Shown one piece after another: positions 7,489 through 16,381 of a stretch of 64,000 nt of DNA. The notes below the pieces were generated by a model. That model had not been told where the DNA came from. It did no database searches and saw nothing but the letters and a program-made list of their open reading frames with translations. The translations under genes were made by a program, and so were the position numbers. Position 1 is the first letter of the stretch; every line of letters begins with the position of its first letter. Origin of the DNA: RGIG1918 sp045536045 (lineage in GTDB: Bacteria; Cyanobacteriota; Vampirovibrionia; Gastranaerophilales; Gastranaerophilaceae); assembly GCA_045536045.1 (NCBI GenBank), contig JAZSMU010000006.1, forward strand, positions 7,640 through 71,639, written 5' to 3'.

Positions 7489-8934
7489 ATGTTTAAGAGA
7501 TTTCTTTCAGTTTTAACAGTTTTGTTTGTGTGTGTAGGAAGTGCTATGGCAACAAATTTGCCAAATGACCTTTGGGATTATATTCAAAAATCTTTTCCAG
7601 ATGCAAAACAAAGGTTTGATTCAGTTGTTGAATTAAAGAATGGAAATCTTTATATTCCACTTGCACCAGCTATTTTAGAACAAGTTGAAAATATTGAAAT
7701 TGAGTGGACATATCCTAAAACTACAACTCTAAAATCAAAACCTGAAGTTGTTGTTTTTAACAATAACTATGTTTTATTAAAGGCATTTAAAACTAAAGAA
7801 GGCAATTGGTCTTTGACTCAAAATGAAAATCTTCCATTCAAAGTTCGTTTGGGTATCATGCCTCAAGATATGCTTGTTCCTATTGGGCTTCAAGTTCCTG
7901 AAAGTTTAAAAGTTGTTTTGGGTGATTTAGTTGTTCCTAATAAGAGTGATGTTTCAATTGAATTAGATGAAAGTGATTTATCCTCTGATAAAGATAAAAA
8001 AACTGCCCAAAGAAGAAATATGGTTAGAAGTGTTAAGCCAATTCCTGAGTTAAAGAACAAAAAAATGTTTGTTTCAAACTATGATTCAAAATTTATCTCT
8101 GTATATGACCTAGACAAATCAGACGCTTTGTATGAATTAAAATTAAATGGCTTGCCATATAAAATAATTTCTTCAAATTCTTCAAAATTTGCACTTGTAG
8201 CTTATTTTGGTGGCAAAGATGTTGAAGTTATTGACCTTAAAAATGAGAGAATTGTTTCAACAATTTCGTTTAATTCAATTCCAAAAGATATTGTTTTAGA
8301 TGAAGAGAAAAACCTTGCCTATATTGCACTTCCAAATTCAAACTTAATTAGTGTTGTTGATATGAATAGTGCAAAATTGGTTAAAGAAATTAAAGTTTCT
8401 CAAGCTCCAGACAAACTTTTCTTGTCTGATAATGGCGAATTTTTGGTTTTCATTGACAACAAAGGGCAAAAATTATACAAACTTGAATTTGGCGAAGAAT
8501 ATGTTTCTCGTTATATTGCAGACTTAATTAATCCAAGCAAAGTTGTAATTTATGGAAATTCTGTTTTTGTAACATCAAGAACAGAAAATAAAATTACAAA
8601 ATATTCTTTAGAAAATGGCGAAAGAGAAGCTGAGGCTCTGCTTCATCAAAAGCCAATTGATGCTATTTTAAGTGGAGATAAAATTTTTATTCTTTGTGCA
8701 GCATCAAGTGTTTTAGATGTTTATGACATTTCTAAAAACAAAATTGTTCAAGAAATTAGACTTCCTCAAGGTGGATTTTATTCAAAAATAAACAAAATTT
8801 CAAATATGGAAAATGTCATTATTACGGGCATTAAGGTTGATAAATTTATATTTTTTGATTTAGCTAATGCAAAAATTATTAAAGAACAACCATTTTTGTT
8901 TGATGTAGGCAATGTTGTTGTGGTTGACAAATAA
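7489..8934 (+). CDS. Secreted YVTN-type beta-propeller protein
   Basis: 481 residues with a clear signal peptide (KRFLSVLTVLFVCVGSAMA, cleavage after AMA). After about 180 residues of unknown fold come repeated blades of the surface-layer/YVTN beta-propeller kind, for example FVSNYDSKFISVYDLDK, DVEVIDLKNERIVSTI, AYIALPNSNLISVVDMN and VLDVYDISKNKIVQEI. Such propellers usually bind proteins or ligands in the periplasm or at the surface. No catalytic residues are evident. It lies 9 bases after dnaJ with GGAAG as ribosome site and overlaps the next gene by one base, so it appears to belong to the grpE-dnaJ transcript. Function unknown. Confidence 0.75.
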   Translation: MFKRFLSVLTVLFVCVGSAMATNLPNDLWDYIQKSFPDAKQRFDSVVELKNGNLYIPLAPAILEQVENIEIEWTYPKTTTLKSKPEVVVFNNNYVLLKAFKTKEGNWSLTQNENLPFKVRLGIMPQDMLVPIGLQVPESLKVVLGDLVVPNKSDVSIELDESDLSSDKDKKTAQRRNMVRSVKPIPELKNKKMFVSNYDSKFISVYDLDKSDALYELKLNGLPYKIISSNSSKFALVAYFGGKDVEVIDLKNERIVSTISFNSIPKDIVLDEEKNLAYIALPNSNLISVVDMNSAKLVKEIKVSQAPDKLFLSDNGEFLVFIDNKGQKLYKLEFGEEYVSRYIADLINPSKVVIYGNSVFVTSRTENKITKYSLENGEREAEALLHQKPIDAILSGDKIFILCAASSVLDVYDISKNKIVQEIRLPQGGFYSKINKISNMENVIITGIKVDKFIFFDLANAKIIKEQPFLFDVGNVVVVDK

Positions 8935-9533
8935 TGGAAGAAATTAGCATTTTACAATTTAGCGAACAAGCACAAGAAGTTCTAATTTCTCTTGAAGCAA
9001 CTCAACATGAGTTTTGGAATATTGACAGAAAAACTGCAAATTATTTGTATAATTTTATTCTTAACAACAACATTAAAAACGCAATAGAAATCGGCACTTC
9101 AAATGGTTATAGTGGAATTTGGCAAGCAAGTGCAATTAAAAAAAATGGTGGAAAATTTTCAACAATTGAATTTTGGGATAAAAGACAATCTGTTGCAATT
9201 GAGAATTTCAAAATTTGCAACTGCAATGATGTAATTACAACATATCTTGGTTCTGCATTTCCAATTCTTGAAGAAATCAATATTAAAGTTAATAATGGCG
9301 AGCTTGAAAAATTTGATTACGCCTTTATTGATGCAAATAAAAAAGAATACATTGAATATTTCAAACTTTTAGACCCCATTTTGGTTTCTGGTGGATACAT
9401 TTTTGCCGATAATATGCTTTCTCACAAAGAAAAAGTTCAACCATTTTTAGATGCAATTTCATCTAATGAAAACTACGAAATTCTGCTAATGGAAATGGGA
9501 ACAGGTGTCCTTAAGGCTAGGAAGAAAAATTAA
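8934..9533 (+). CDS. O-methyltransferase, CCoAOMT/class I SAM-dependent family
   Basis: 199 residues. It has the SAM-binding motif AIEIGTSNGYSGIW and the metal/substrate motif FDYAFIDANKKEY, followed by LVSGGYIFADNML, as in caffeoyl-CoA-type and bacterial YrrM-type O-methyltransferases. The substrate cannot be read from sequence. The start overlaps the stop of the beta-propeller gene (TAATG), so translation is coupled. Bacterial members of this family methylate catechols or tRNA wobble uridine derivatives (TrmR). TrmR would be the natural alternative to small-molecule methylation. Confidence 0.85.
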   Translation: MEEISILQFSEQAQEVLISLEATQHEFWNIDRKTANYLYNFILNNNIKNAIEIGTSNGYSGIWQASAIKKNGGKFSTIEFWDKRQSVAIENFKICNCNDVITTYLGSAFPILEEINIKVNNGELEKFDYAFIDANKKEYIEYFKLLDPILVSGGYIFADNMLSHKEKVQPFLDAISSNENYEILLMEMGTGVLKARKKN

Positions 9534-9566
9534 TAATTGAGATAAGAATTATTTTGCTGTTCTTGC

Positions 9567-9572
9567 TATAAT
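9567..9572 (+). promoter_or_regulatory. Extended -10 box, predicted leaderless
   Basis: TGC-TATAAT, six bases before the ATG at 9579, with no Shine-Dalgarno in the interval. Confidence 0.6.
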
Positions 9573-9578
9573 ACTTCT

Positions 9579-10412
9579 ATGAAGAATTTGATTTTAATAT
9601 TCTTTTTTATAATTTTAGGCTTTGCACCCGTCTTTGCTAATGTGCAAATTGATAATGAAATTGCTAATATTGAGCTTACTTTGTATGGTTTTGATTACAA
9701 GAAAGAATCTGAAGCTGATAGGCTTAATAGAATTGAAAAAACTATTTTTGGTAGTGTAAATTCTAAAATTTCTTCAGAACAAAGAATAGATAAAATTAAG
9801 TCTGCACTTGGTTTAGAGGTTAAAAAAGAAACCGAAAAAACTATGGCAGAATTACAAAAAATTGAAGCAGATGAAATTGCAAAAAATGCTTCAATAAATT
9901 ATCCTGTTATAGATTCTTTAGAAGAAGAATTTTTGAAAAAACAACACAAACAAGAAAGTATTTATAAAAGAGTTGAAAGATTAGAAAAAACTGTTTTTGG
10001 TGCAGTTCAATCTGGAGATTTAGATGCCAGAGTTGAGAAACTTAAAGCCTCATCAACCTATACTGTTTCTGGTGGCAGTATAAATCCTCAATTTTTCAAA
10101 AAGAAAGATAAAGATTTCTACACTTCAAATTATGATGATTATTTAATTCAAATTGCAGGTCTTGAAACTTCTTTATTTGGCAAAACATTTTCTCAAGACC
10201 CATTAGAGCTTAGATTAAACCGTTTAGAGAGAAAAATTTTTCAAAGAGATTTTTCTTCAGATAGCGAATATTTGAGGCTTCAAAGGCTTCAGGCTGCAAG
10301 TTTGGCTAAAAAAACTTCCAAATATTACGATTCAAATAAGTTAAATAAATACTCATCTACAGGAATGCAATTTGCCTCATTTATCTTAATGTTGTTGGCA
10401 TTTATTCTCTAA
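9579..10412 (+). CDS. Exported protein with three R-L-x-R-[IL]-E-x-x-x-F-G repeats
   Basis: 277 residues with a signal peptide (about 1-20, cleaved after VFA) and a hydrophobic C-terminal helix (about 261-277) that may anchor it. The body has at least three degenerate repeats built on a Leu/Arg heptad followed by Phe-Gly: RLNRIEKTIFGSV, RVERLEKTVFGAV, and the pair AGLETSLFGKTF and RLNRLERKIFQRD. Each is followed by a short loop and another amphipathic helix. I recall such repeats from cyanobacteria and their relatives, but no function is known to me. The start ATG has no ribosome site; the -10 box ends 6 bases upstream. Confidence 0.6.
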   Translation: MKNLILIFFFIILGFAPVFANVQIDNEIANIELTLYGFDYKKESEADRLNRIEKTIFGSVNSKISSEQRIDKIKSALGLEVKKETEKTMAELQKIEADEIAKNASINYPVIDSLEEEFLKKQHKQESIYKRVERLEKTVFGAVQSGDLDARVEKLKASSTYTVSGGSINPQFFKKKDKDFYTSNYDDYLIQIAGLETSLFGKTFSQDPLELRLNRLERKIFQRDFSSDSEYLRLQRLQAASLAKKTSKYYDSNKLNKYSSTGMQFASFILMLLAFIL

Positions 10413-10418
10413 ATTTGG

Positions 10419-10424
10419 TAAAAT
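10419..10424 (+). promoter_or_regulatory. Extended -10 promoter of the phosphohexomutase gene
   Basis: TGG-TAAAAT at 10416-10424; the predicted start near 10431 leaves a leader of about 23 bases with CGGAG 8 bases before the ATG. Confidence 0.5.
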
Positions 10425-10453
10425 CTACTTAAATATATTTCGGAGTTTATTTT

Positions 10454-12685
10454 ATGCAAAATTTAGAAAAAATGTTGTTTGATTCAGTTGAAGCAAATAC
10501 GCCAGAAAAAATTAAAAATAATAATTTTTTTGATATAAAAAATGAAAATGAATTTGAGTTTTCCCTAACTAAAGAAATTATTGATGAGTATAACCTTTGG
10601 GATTGGTTCAAAAATTATAAAAAAGAAGCTCAAGTTTCAACAGCTGGTATTCGTGGTGCTCAAAATGTTTTATACCCACACGATACTCGTTTTCCAATAA
10701 ACACACTTGGAATTACTTTGGCAACTTTGGCTAAAGCTCTTGTTTTATTAGAAAAATATCCAAATGACGACATCATTAAGCTTGTTGGAAGAGAGGTTCG
10801 CTATAACTCTCCTTTGTTTTTAGATATTATTTCAAGAATTCAAGCTGGAGTTGGTGTTAAAACTTTAATTCCTGTAAACAAAGAAACAATTCCAATTTGG
10901 CTTGCTTCATTTTTAGCTTTTAAGTTGGATTTATTGGGTGGTGAATATATCACAAGCTCACATGGAATTAGCGTTAAAAATGCTACAAAAGACTTAAATA
11001 ATCAAGGTTCTCAATTTTTGCCAGATGAGAGCATGGAATTTGTTAACAAAATGGAAGAAATTTTAAATTTTGCAGTTCAAAATGGCGAATATAAAATCAA
11101 ATTTTCTGCTGTTAATGACAAAAATTTAAACTTTGAAATTTTTGAAAAATTAGAAAATGGCATTAATCTTTATGTTGAATATTTAAAATCTGGCGTTGCA
11201 AGTGGTAACAATATTGCTTCAATTAAAAATTATTCAGACAAAATTATAATTGATTCTGTTGGTGGCTCTTGCTACAAAACACTTTCAAAAATATTAGATA
11301 AACTAAATATCTCAGAAAAATTTGTTTGGTTTAATACAAAAGAAGACCCATTTTTCCACTCAATTGGAAAAGACATTAAAAAAGATAAAGACGGGAATGA
11401 TGTTTTCTATGATTGGAGTTTAGATATTGGAGTTATTTCAACTGATAAGGCTGGTAATAATTATTTTCCTGTAATTAAAACTCTAAACTATGAAGAAAAA
11501 TTGAAAGATTATAAGGCAGGAACTGTTGTTTTAGTTACAGACCCAGACCACGATAGGCTTTCTGTTTTGCAAATTGATAAAAAAGAAGATGAAGAAAAAA
11601 TTAAAGCACTTGGAATTGATACTTATCCATTATCAGAAGATAAAATCTTATCTATTTATAGTGCCAACCAAGCATTTTTAATGATTATGGATTTTTGGGC
11701 AAAATCACTTAAAGCTTCTGGTGAGTTTGATAAACATACAAGATTTATAGTTAAAACAACCCCATCTTCTCGTTCTTGGGATGAGTGGGCAAATGCGAAC
11801 GGAATTAAGGTAATCAACACTCCTGTTGGCTTTAAAGAAATTGCAAATGTAATCAAAAAAATTGAAAAACAAATTGAAGATGGTGTTTCAGATATTGAAA
11901 TTACTGATATTTATGGTCAAACAATAAAGCTTGGCTCAAATCCTAGAATGATTTTTGGTGGAGAAGAATCTGGTGGAATGATTTTAGGTGCAGGCGAGCT
12001 TATAACTTCAATTTCTGAAAGAAAAGCTCTTGCTATGAGAGAAAAAAGTGCATCTGAAGCAATTATAATTTCATCAGCTTTAGTTGCAAATTTAGATTAT
12101 CCACTATGGCAAAATCTAAAAAATATTCATGAGGAAAATAAAATTATTTCAAAATTTGACGCAAGAGAAGATATTTCATACTATAACGAATCTGAGCCAA
12201 ATATTGAAAAACTAAAAGAAGCTAAAAAGGCTGGAGAAGAATTAAGAACAAAAAATGACAATTTCTTCTTATCTTTAGCAATAGCTCTAGAAGGCAATAA
12301 AATCACGCTAGATAATGCTAAAGAAATTTTATCTTCAACATTTGTTGATTTAAGTTTTGATAATTTAAACAAAATTTTCTTTGTTGGAGATGGAACCTAT
12401 ATGAATTTTGATAATAAATTTATTGAAATTCGTCCATCTGGAACAGATGCTAAAACAAAAGCTTATGCAGGTGGAGAAGATAGGGCAGAGCTTCAAAAAT
12501 ACTCCAAAACTTTGGGTAATTATTCAGGCGAAATGAATGAAGTTTATAAAAAATATTTAGACGATAGCTTTTTGCTTTTAGTTCGCACAATTGCACAAGG
12601 AAAATATCAAATCTTTACAGACAAAAATAAAGATACAAGAGAATTTACCCCTGTATCTTTAGAATTTTTAAATAAAAACATATAA
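10454..12685 (+). CDS. Large alpha-D-phosphohexomutase (phosphoglucomutase/phosphomannomutase family)
   Basis: Interconverts hexose 1- and 6-phosphates in the cytoplasm. All four superfamily motifs are present in order: catalytic serine region ITSSHGIS (about 166-172), metal loop DPDHDRL (about 361-367), sugar loop GGEESGG (about 502-508) and phosphate loop EIRPSGTDAKTKAY (about 658-671). At 743 residues it is much longer than the usual 450-580. The extra length is spread between motifs and in a roughly 60-residue N-terminal lead. Substrate (glucose or mannose) cannot be assigned. malQ and a sugar nucleotidyltransferase elsewhere in the window make a glycogen or cell-envelope role plausible. 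GGAG lies 8 bases before the ATG. Confidence 0.85.
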   Translation: MQNLEKMLFDSVEANTPEKIKNNNFFDIKNENEFEFSLTKEIIDEYNLWDWFKNYKKEAQVSTAGIRGAQNVLYPHDTRFPINTLGITLATLAKALVLLEKYPNDDIIKLVGREVRYNSPLFLDIISRIQAGVGVKTLIPVNKETIPIWLASFLAFKLDLLGGEYITSSHGISVKNATKDLNNQGSQFLPDESMEFVNKMEEILNFAVQNGEYKIKFSAVNDKNLNFEIFEKLENGINLYVEYLKSGVASGNNIASIKNYSDKIIIDSVGGSCYKTLSKILDKLNISEKFVWFNTKEDPFFHSIGKDIKKDKDGNDVFYDWSLDIGVISTDKAGNNYFPVIKTLNYEEKLKDYKAGTVVLVTDPDHDRLSVLQIDKKEDEEKIKALGIDTYPLSEDKILSIYSANQAFLMIMDFWAKSLKASGEFDKHTRFIVKTTPSSRSWDEWANANGIKVINTPVGFKEIANVIKKIEKQIEDGVSDIEITDIYGQTIKLGSNPRMIFGGEESGGMILGAGELITSISERKALAMREKSASEAIIISSALVANLDYPLWQNLKNIHEENKIISKFDAREDISYYNESEPNIEKLKEAKKAGEELRTKNDNFFLSLAIALEGNKITLDNAKEILSSTFVDLSFDNLNKIFFVGDGTYMNFDNKFIEIRPSGTDAKTKAYAGGEDRAELQKYSKTLGNYSGEMNEVYKKYLDDSFLLLVRTIAQGKYQIFTDKNKDTREFTPVSLEFLNKNI

Positions 12686-12700
12686 ATTACATATGTTTTT
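12674..12700. terminator. Bidirectional terminator-like hairpin overlapping both stop codons
   Basis: AAAAACATAT (12674-12683) and ATATGTTTTT (12691-12700) form a perfect 10-bp inverted repeat with a 7-base loop. The stop codons of the convergent phosphohexomutase and trxA genes both touch the structure. The stem is AT-rich, so strength is uncertain. Confidence 0.5.
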
Positions 12701-13010
12701 GGATATTTGAAACTATGGTTGATTTAGGCATTAAGCCAACCATAATTTCTTTTGCTTCTCCACCTTTGAAAACCAAAAGGCTTGGAAGACCAGAAATTTG
12801 ATATTCTCTAGCAATTTTAAGGTTTTCATCTGTGTTAACTTTAACAACCTTAACATCTTCGCCCATTTCAGTTGCGATTTCATCTAAAACAGGACCTAGT
12901 TTTCTGCATGGTCCACACCATGGCGCCCAAAAATCAACCAATACAACACCTTGTGCGTTTAAAACTTCTGCTTCAAATGAAAGCTCATTTACATCTTTAG
13001 CACTGCTCAT
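12687..13010 (-). CDS. trxA: Thioredoxin
   Basis: Disulfide reductase of the cytoplasm, 107 residues, with the active site WAPWCGPCRK and the cis-Pro region ISGLPSLLVFKGGE. The start is ATG at 13010, preceded by GGAG with 7 bases spacing; an in-frame extension to 13109 would have no ribosome site and would run through the divergent promoter. The gene is transcribed divergently from nth, and the two -10 boxes overlap. It ends 1 base from the convergent phosphohexomutase stop. Confidence 0.97.
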   Translation of the reverse strand: MSSAKDVNELSFEAEVLNAQGVVLVDFWAPWCGPCRKLGPVLDEIATEMGEDVKVVKVNTDENLKIAREYQISGLPSLLVFKGGEAKEIMVGLMPKSTIVSNIQKHM

Positions 13011-13041
13011 TATAATCTCCTCATTAGCTAACATTATTTGT

Positions 13042-13047
13042 ATTATA
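13042..13047 (-). promoter_or_regulatory. -10 box of trxA, overlapping the nth -10
   Basis: The minus strand reads TATAAT here, giving a leader of about 25 bases with GGAG before the trxA start. It shares four base pairs with the opposite-facing nth box at 13044-13049. Confidence 0.5.
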
Positions 13048-13049
13048 AT
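13044..13049 (+). promoter_or_regulatory. -10 box of nth, predicted leaderless
   Basis: TATAAT on the plus strand, 7 bases before the nth ATG at 13057, without a Shine-Dalgarno. It overlaps the trxA -10 on the other strand. Confidence 0.55.
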
Positions 13050-13056
13050 TTTAACT

Positions 13057-13707
<651 letters not shown>

Positions 13708-13714
13708 TTTGTTG

Positions 13715-13720
13715 TATAAT
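13715..13720 (+). promoter_or_regulatory. -10 box of the ilvD unit
   Basis: TATAAT overlapping the 3' flank of nth, 25 bases before the ilvD ATG; GAGG lies 6 bases before the start. The short leader leaves no room for a T-box or attenuator. Confidence 0.5.
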
Positions 13721-13745
13721 ATTTTTGATTTTAGTGAGGTAAATT

Positions 13746-15401
13746 ATGAGAAGCGACAATGTTAAAGAGGGGATAAATAAAGCTCCACATAGGTCATTAT
13801 TATATGCAACTGGGGTTAGCCCAAAAAATATTAAAAAGCCATTTATTGGAATTGCTAGCTCTTTTTCAGACCTTGTTCCTGGTCATTCTGGAATGAGAGA
13901 TTTGGAACGTGCCATTGAAAAAGGGATTCACTCTGGTGGTGGGCAAAGTTTCATTTTCGGAACTCCAGCTGTGTGCGACGGTATTGCAATGGGTCATGAG
14001 GGCATGAAATATTCGCTTCCAAGCCGTGATTTAATTGCAGATTGTGTTGAAACTGTTGCTATGGCACATCAACTAGATGGTCTTGTTCTTTTAACAAACT
14101 GCGACAAAATTACTCCAGGAATGTTAATTGCTGCCTTAAGATTAAATATCCCAACAATTGTTGTAACAGCAGGTCCTAGCCTAGATGGTTATTGTAAAGG
14201 AGATGATTTAACATTTATCAGAGGTTCTTTTGAAGCAATTGGCAAATTAAGGGCAGGAGAAATTACTGAAGAAAAATTATATGAATATGAACAAAATTGT
14301 TGCCCAACTTGTGGCTCTTGCCAAGGTTTATACACAGCAAACACTATGGCAGTTTTAACAGAAACAATGGGAATGAGCCTAATAGGTTGTGCTGCAGCAA
14401 GTGCTGTTAGTGCTAAAAAACGCAGAATTGCCTTTGAATCTGGCTTAAGAATTGTTGATTTAGTTAAAGAAAACATCTTGCCAAAGGATATAATCACAAA
14501 AGATGCAATAAGAAACGCAATTGTTATGGATTTAGCTTTAGGTGGAAGCACAAACTCAATTCTTCATCTTCTTGCAATAGCTTCAACTGCAGAAGTTGAT
14601 ATAACTCTTGATGATTTTGAAGAATTAAGCAAAAAAATTCCTCAAATAATAAAACTTGACCCATCTGCACTACTCACCATGACAGATTTTGAAAAAGCAG
14701 GTGGTGTTGCTGGGGCTATGAAAACAATCTATGGTGCAACTCCAGAATTTAAAGATTTAAACACGCTATCAGGTGTTACAATTTCAGAAATTGCAAAATC
14801 TTCTTATGTCAATAATGAAGTAATTCATACTTTAGACAACCCAATTACAAAATCTGCAGGACTTGCAATTTTGTATGGTAACTTGGCTCCAGAAGGTGCA
14901 GCACTTAAAACAAGTGGTGTTCATCCAGATTGCTTCAAATTTAAAGGCAAGGCAATTTGCTTTAATAGCGAAGAAGCCGCAATGAAAGGCATTGAAGATG
15001 ACACAGTTAAAGCAGGTCATGTTGTTGTTATTCGCTATGAAGGTCCAAAAGGTGGACCAGGAATGAGAGAAATGCTTGCTCCAACTTCACTTTTAATGGG
15101 TAAAGGCTTAGGAAAAGATGTTGCTCTTATTACAGACGGCAGATTTTCTGGTGGAACAAGAGGCTTATGTATTGGGCACATTTGCCCAGAAGCTCCTCAT
15201 GGTGGCTTAATTGGGCTTGTTGAAGATGGAGATGAAATTGAAATTGATGTTGATAACAGGTCTTTAAATCTTTTGGTTTCAGAAGATGTTATAGCACAAA
15301 GAAGAGCAAATTTTGTTCCATTTGAGAAAAAAGCACCAAAAGGCTATCTTGCAAAATATGCAAAAGCTGTTTCAAGTGCCAATAAAGGAGCAACAACATA
15401 A
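13746..15401 (+). CDS. ilvD: Dihydroxy-acid dehydratase
   Basis: Iron-sulfur enzyme of valine, leucine and isoleucine synthesis that dehydrates 2,3-dihydroxy acids to 2-keto acids. 551 residues, normal length. Family motifs include CDGIAMGHEGMKYSLPSRDL, TNCDKITPGM (Cys119), CPTCGSCQGLYTANTM (Cys192 region) and the C-terminal ITDGRFSGGTRGLCIGH. GAGG precedes the ATG. The next gene begins directly after its stop codon. leuA lies 46 kb away in this window, so the branched-chain genes are not in one operon. Confidence 0.97.
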   Translation: MRSDNVKEGINKAPHRSLLYATGVSPKNIKKPFIGIASSFSDLVPGHSGMRDLERAIEKGIHSGGGQSFIFGTPAVCDGIAMGHEGMKYSLPSRDLIADCVETVAMAHQLDGLVLLTNCDKITPGMLIAALRLNIPTIVVTAGPSLDGYCKGDDLTFIRGSFEAIGKLRAGEITEEKLYEYEQNCCPTCGSCQGLYTANTMAVLTETMGMSLIGCAAASAVSAKKRRIAFESGLRIVDLVKENILPKDIITKDAIRNAIVMDLALGGSTNSILHLLAIASTAEVDITLDDFEELSKKIPQIIKLDPSALLTMTDFEKAGGVAGAMKTIYGATPEFKDLNTLSGVTISEIAKSSYVNNEVIHTLDNPITKSAGLAILYGNLAPEGAALKTSGVHPDCFKFKGKAICFNSEEAAMKGIEDDTVKAGHVVVIRYEGPKGGPGMREMLAPTSLLMGKGLGKDVALITDGRFSGGTRGLCIGHICPEAPHGGLIGLVEDGDEIEIDVDNRSLNLLVSEDVIAQRRANFVPFEKKAPKGYLAKYAKAVSSANKGATT

Positions 15402-16355
15402 ATGAAAGGCTTAGTTTTTGATGAAACTTTGAAGTTGGTTAATAATTTAGAAAAACCGAGCCCTAATAAGGGCGAGGTTTTGATTAAAACTTCACTCGTA
15501 GGAATATGCAACACTGACTATGAAATTACCAAAGGCTATATGGGTTATAAAGGCGTTTTGGGTCATGAATTTGTTGGTGTCGTTGTTGAAGGCGACTCCA
15601 ATTGGGTTGGCAAAAGAGTTGTCGGAGAAATCAACTTGGGTTGCAACAATTGTGCTTATTGTGCTAAAGATTTGCAAAGGCATTGCCCAAACAGAGGCAC
15701 TCTTGGAATTTGGCAAAAAGATGGCTGTTTTCAAGAATATTTTACATTACCAACAGAAAATTTGCTTGAAGTTCCAAATAATGTTTCAGATGAAGAAATT
15801 GTGTTTATTGAACCGGTTGCAGCTGCAATGGAAATAATTGAGCAAGTTCATATTAAGCCGTTTGAGAAAGTTGCACTTTTAGGAGATGGCAAACTTGGTT
15901 TATCTGTTGCACTTGTTTTAAATGCATATAACATTGATTTTGTTCATATTGGAAAACACGAAGAAAAACTTGAAATTTCAAAAAATATGGGCTCAAAAAC
16001 CATGCTTTTGGATGAAGTGAAAAATATGAGTGCTCAATTTGACTATGTAATTGAGGCAACAGGTTCTGTTGGTGGTTTTGAAACTTCTTTATCTTTAGTT
16101 AAACCAAGAGGAACTCTAATTTTAAAAAGCACAATTGCAGCAAAAGAAGGGCTAAATCTTGCAAGTGTTGTTGTAAATGAAATTACAATTGTTGGCTCAA
16201 GGTGTGGGCAATTTGCTCCTGCAATGAGGCTTTTTGAAAATAAAAAAATTGATGTTAAGCCGTTAATTTCAAAAATTTTGCCATTTGATGAAGCACTTAA
16301 AGGCTTTGAGCTTAACGGGGATAAACAAAATATAAAAATTCTTTTAAAATTTTAA
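15402..16355 (+). CDS. Zinc-dependent alcohol dehydrogenase, MDR superfamily
   Basis: 317 residues. Catalytic zinc region GICNTDYE and GHEFVGVV, structural zinc lobe with Cys spacing 2-2-7 (CNNCAYCAKDLQRHC), and the nucleotide-binding Rossmann motif LLGDGKLGLSVALVL. It resembles sorbitol/threonine dehydrogenase-like members of the medium-chain family, but the substrate is not predictable; at 317 residues it is somewhat short. It starts directly after the ilvD stop codon, so the two share a transcript. A link to branched-chain metabolism is only suggested by position. Confidence 0.85.
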   Translation: MKGLVFDETLKLVNNLEKPSPNKGEVLIKTSLVGICNTDYEITKGYMGYKGVLGHEFVGVVVEGDSNWVGKRVVGEINLGCNNCAYCAKDLQRHCPNRGTLGIWQKDGCFQEYFTLPTENLLEVPNNVSDEEIVFIEPVAAAMEIIEQVHIKPFEKVALLGDGKLGLSVALVLNAYNIDFVHIGKHEEKLEISKNMGSKTMLLDEVKNMSAQFDYVIEATGSVGGFETSLSLVKPRGTLILKSTIAAKEGLNLASVVVNEITIVGSRCGQFAPAMRLFENKKIDVKPLISKILPFDEALKGFELNGDKQNIKILLKF

Positions 16356-16357
16356 TT

Positions 16358-16379
16358 AAGGCACCAAATGGTGCCTTTT
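16358..16379. terminator. Rho-independent terminator between convergent genes
   Basis: AAGGCACC, loop AAAT, GGTGCCTT, then TT. The stem is 8 bp, and its A-rich left flank makes it usable in both directions, for the dehydrogenase (plus) and queE (minus). Confidence 0.8.
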
Positions 16380-16381
16380 AA

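Noticed and set aside
9531..9557. Hairpin AATAATT/AATTATT as terminator after the O-methyltransferase
   Set aside because: Seven A:T pairs only and a short T run; too weak to call.
12832..13056. Long N-terminal extension of the nth reading frame
   Set aside because: It runs antisense through trxA and the divergent promoter; ATG 13057 matches the family start.
13708..13745. T-box or attenuator before ilvD (and before leuA at 61590-61646)
   Set aside because: The leaders are under 40 bases with no antiterminator-like structure or leader peptide.
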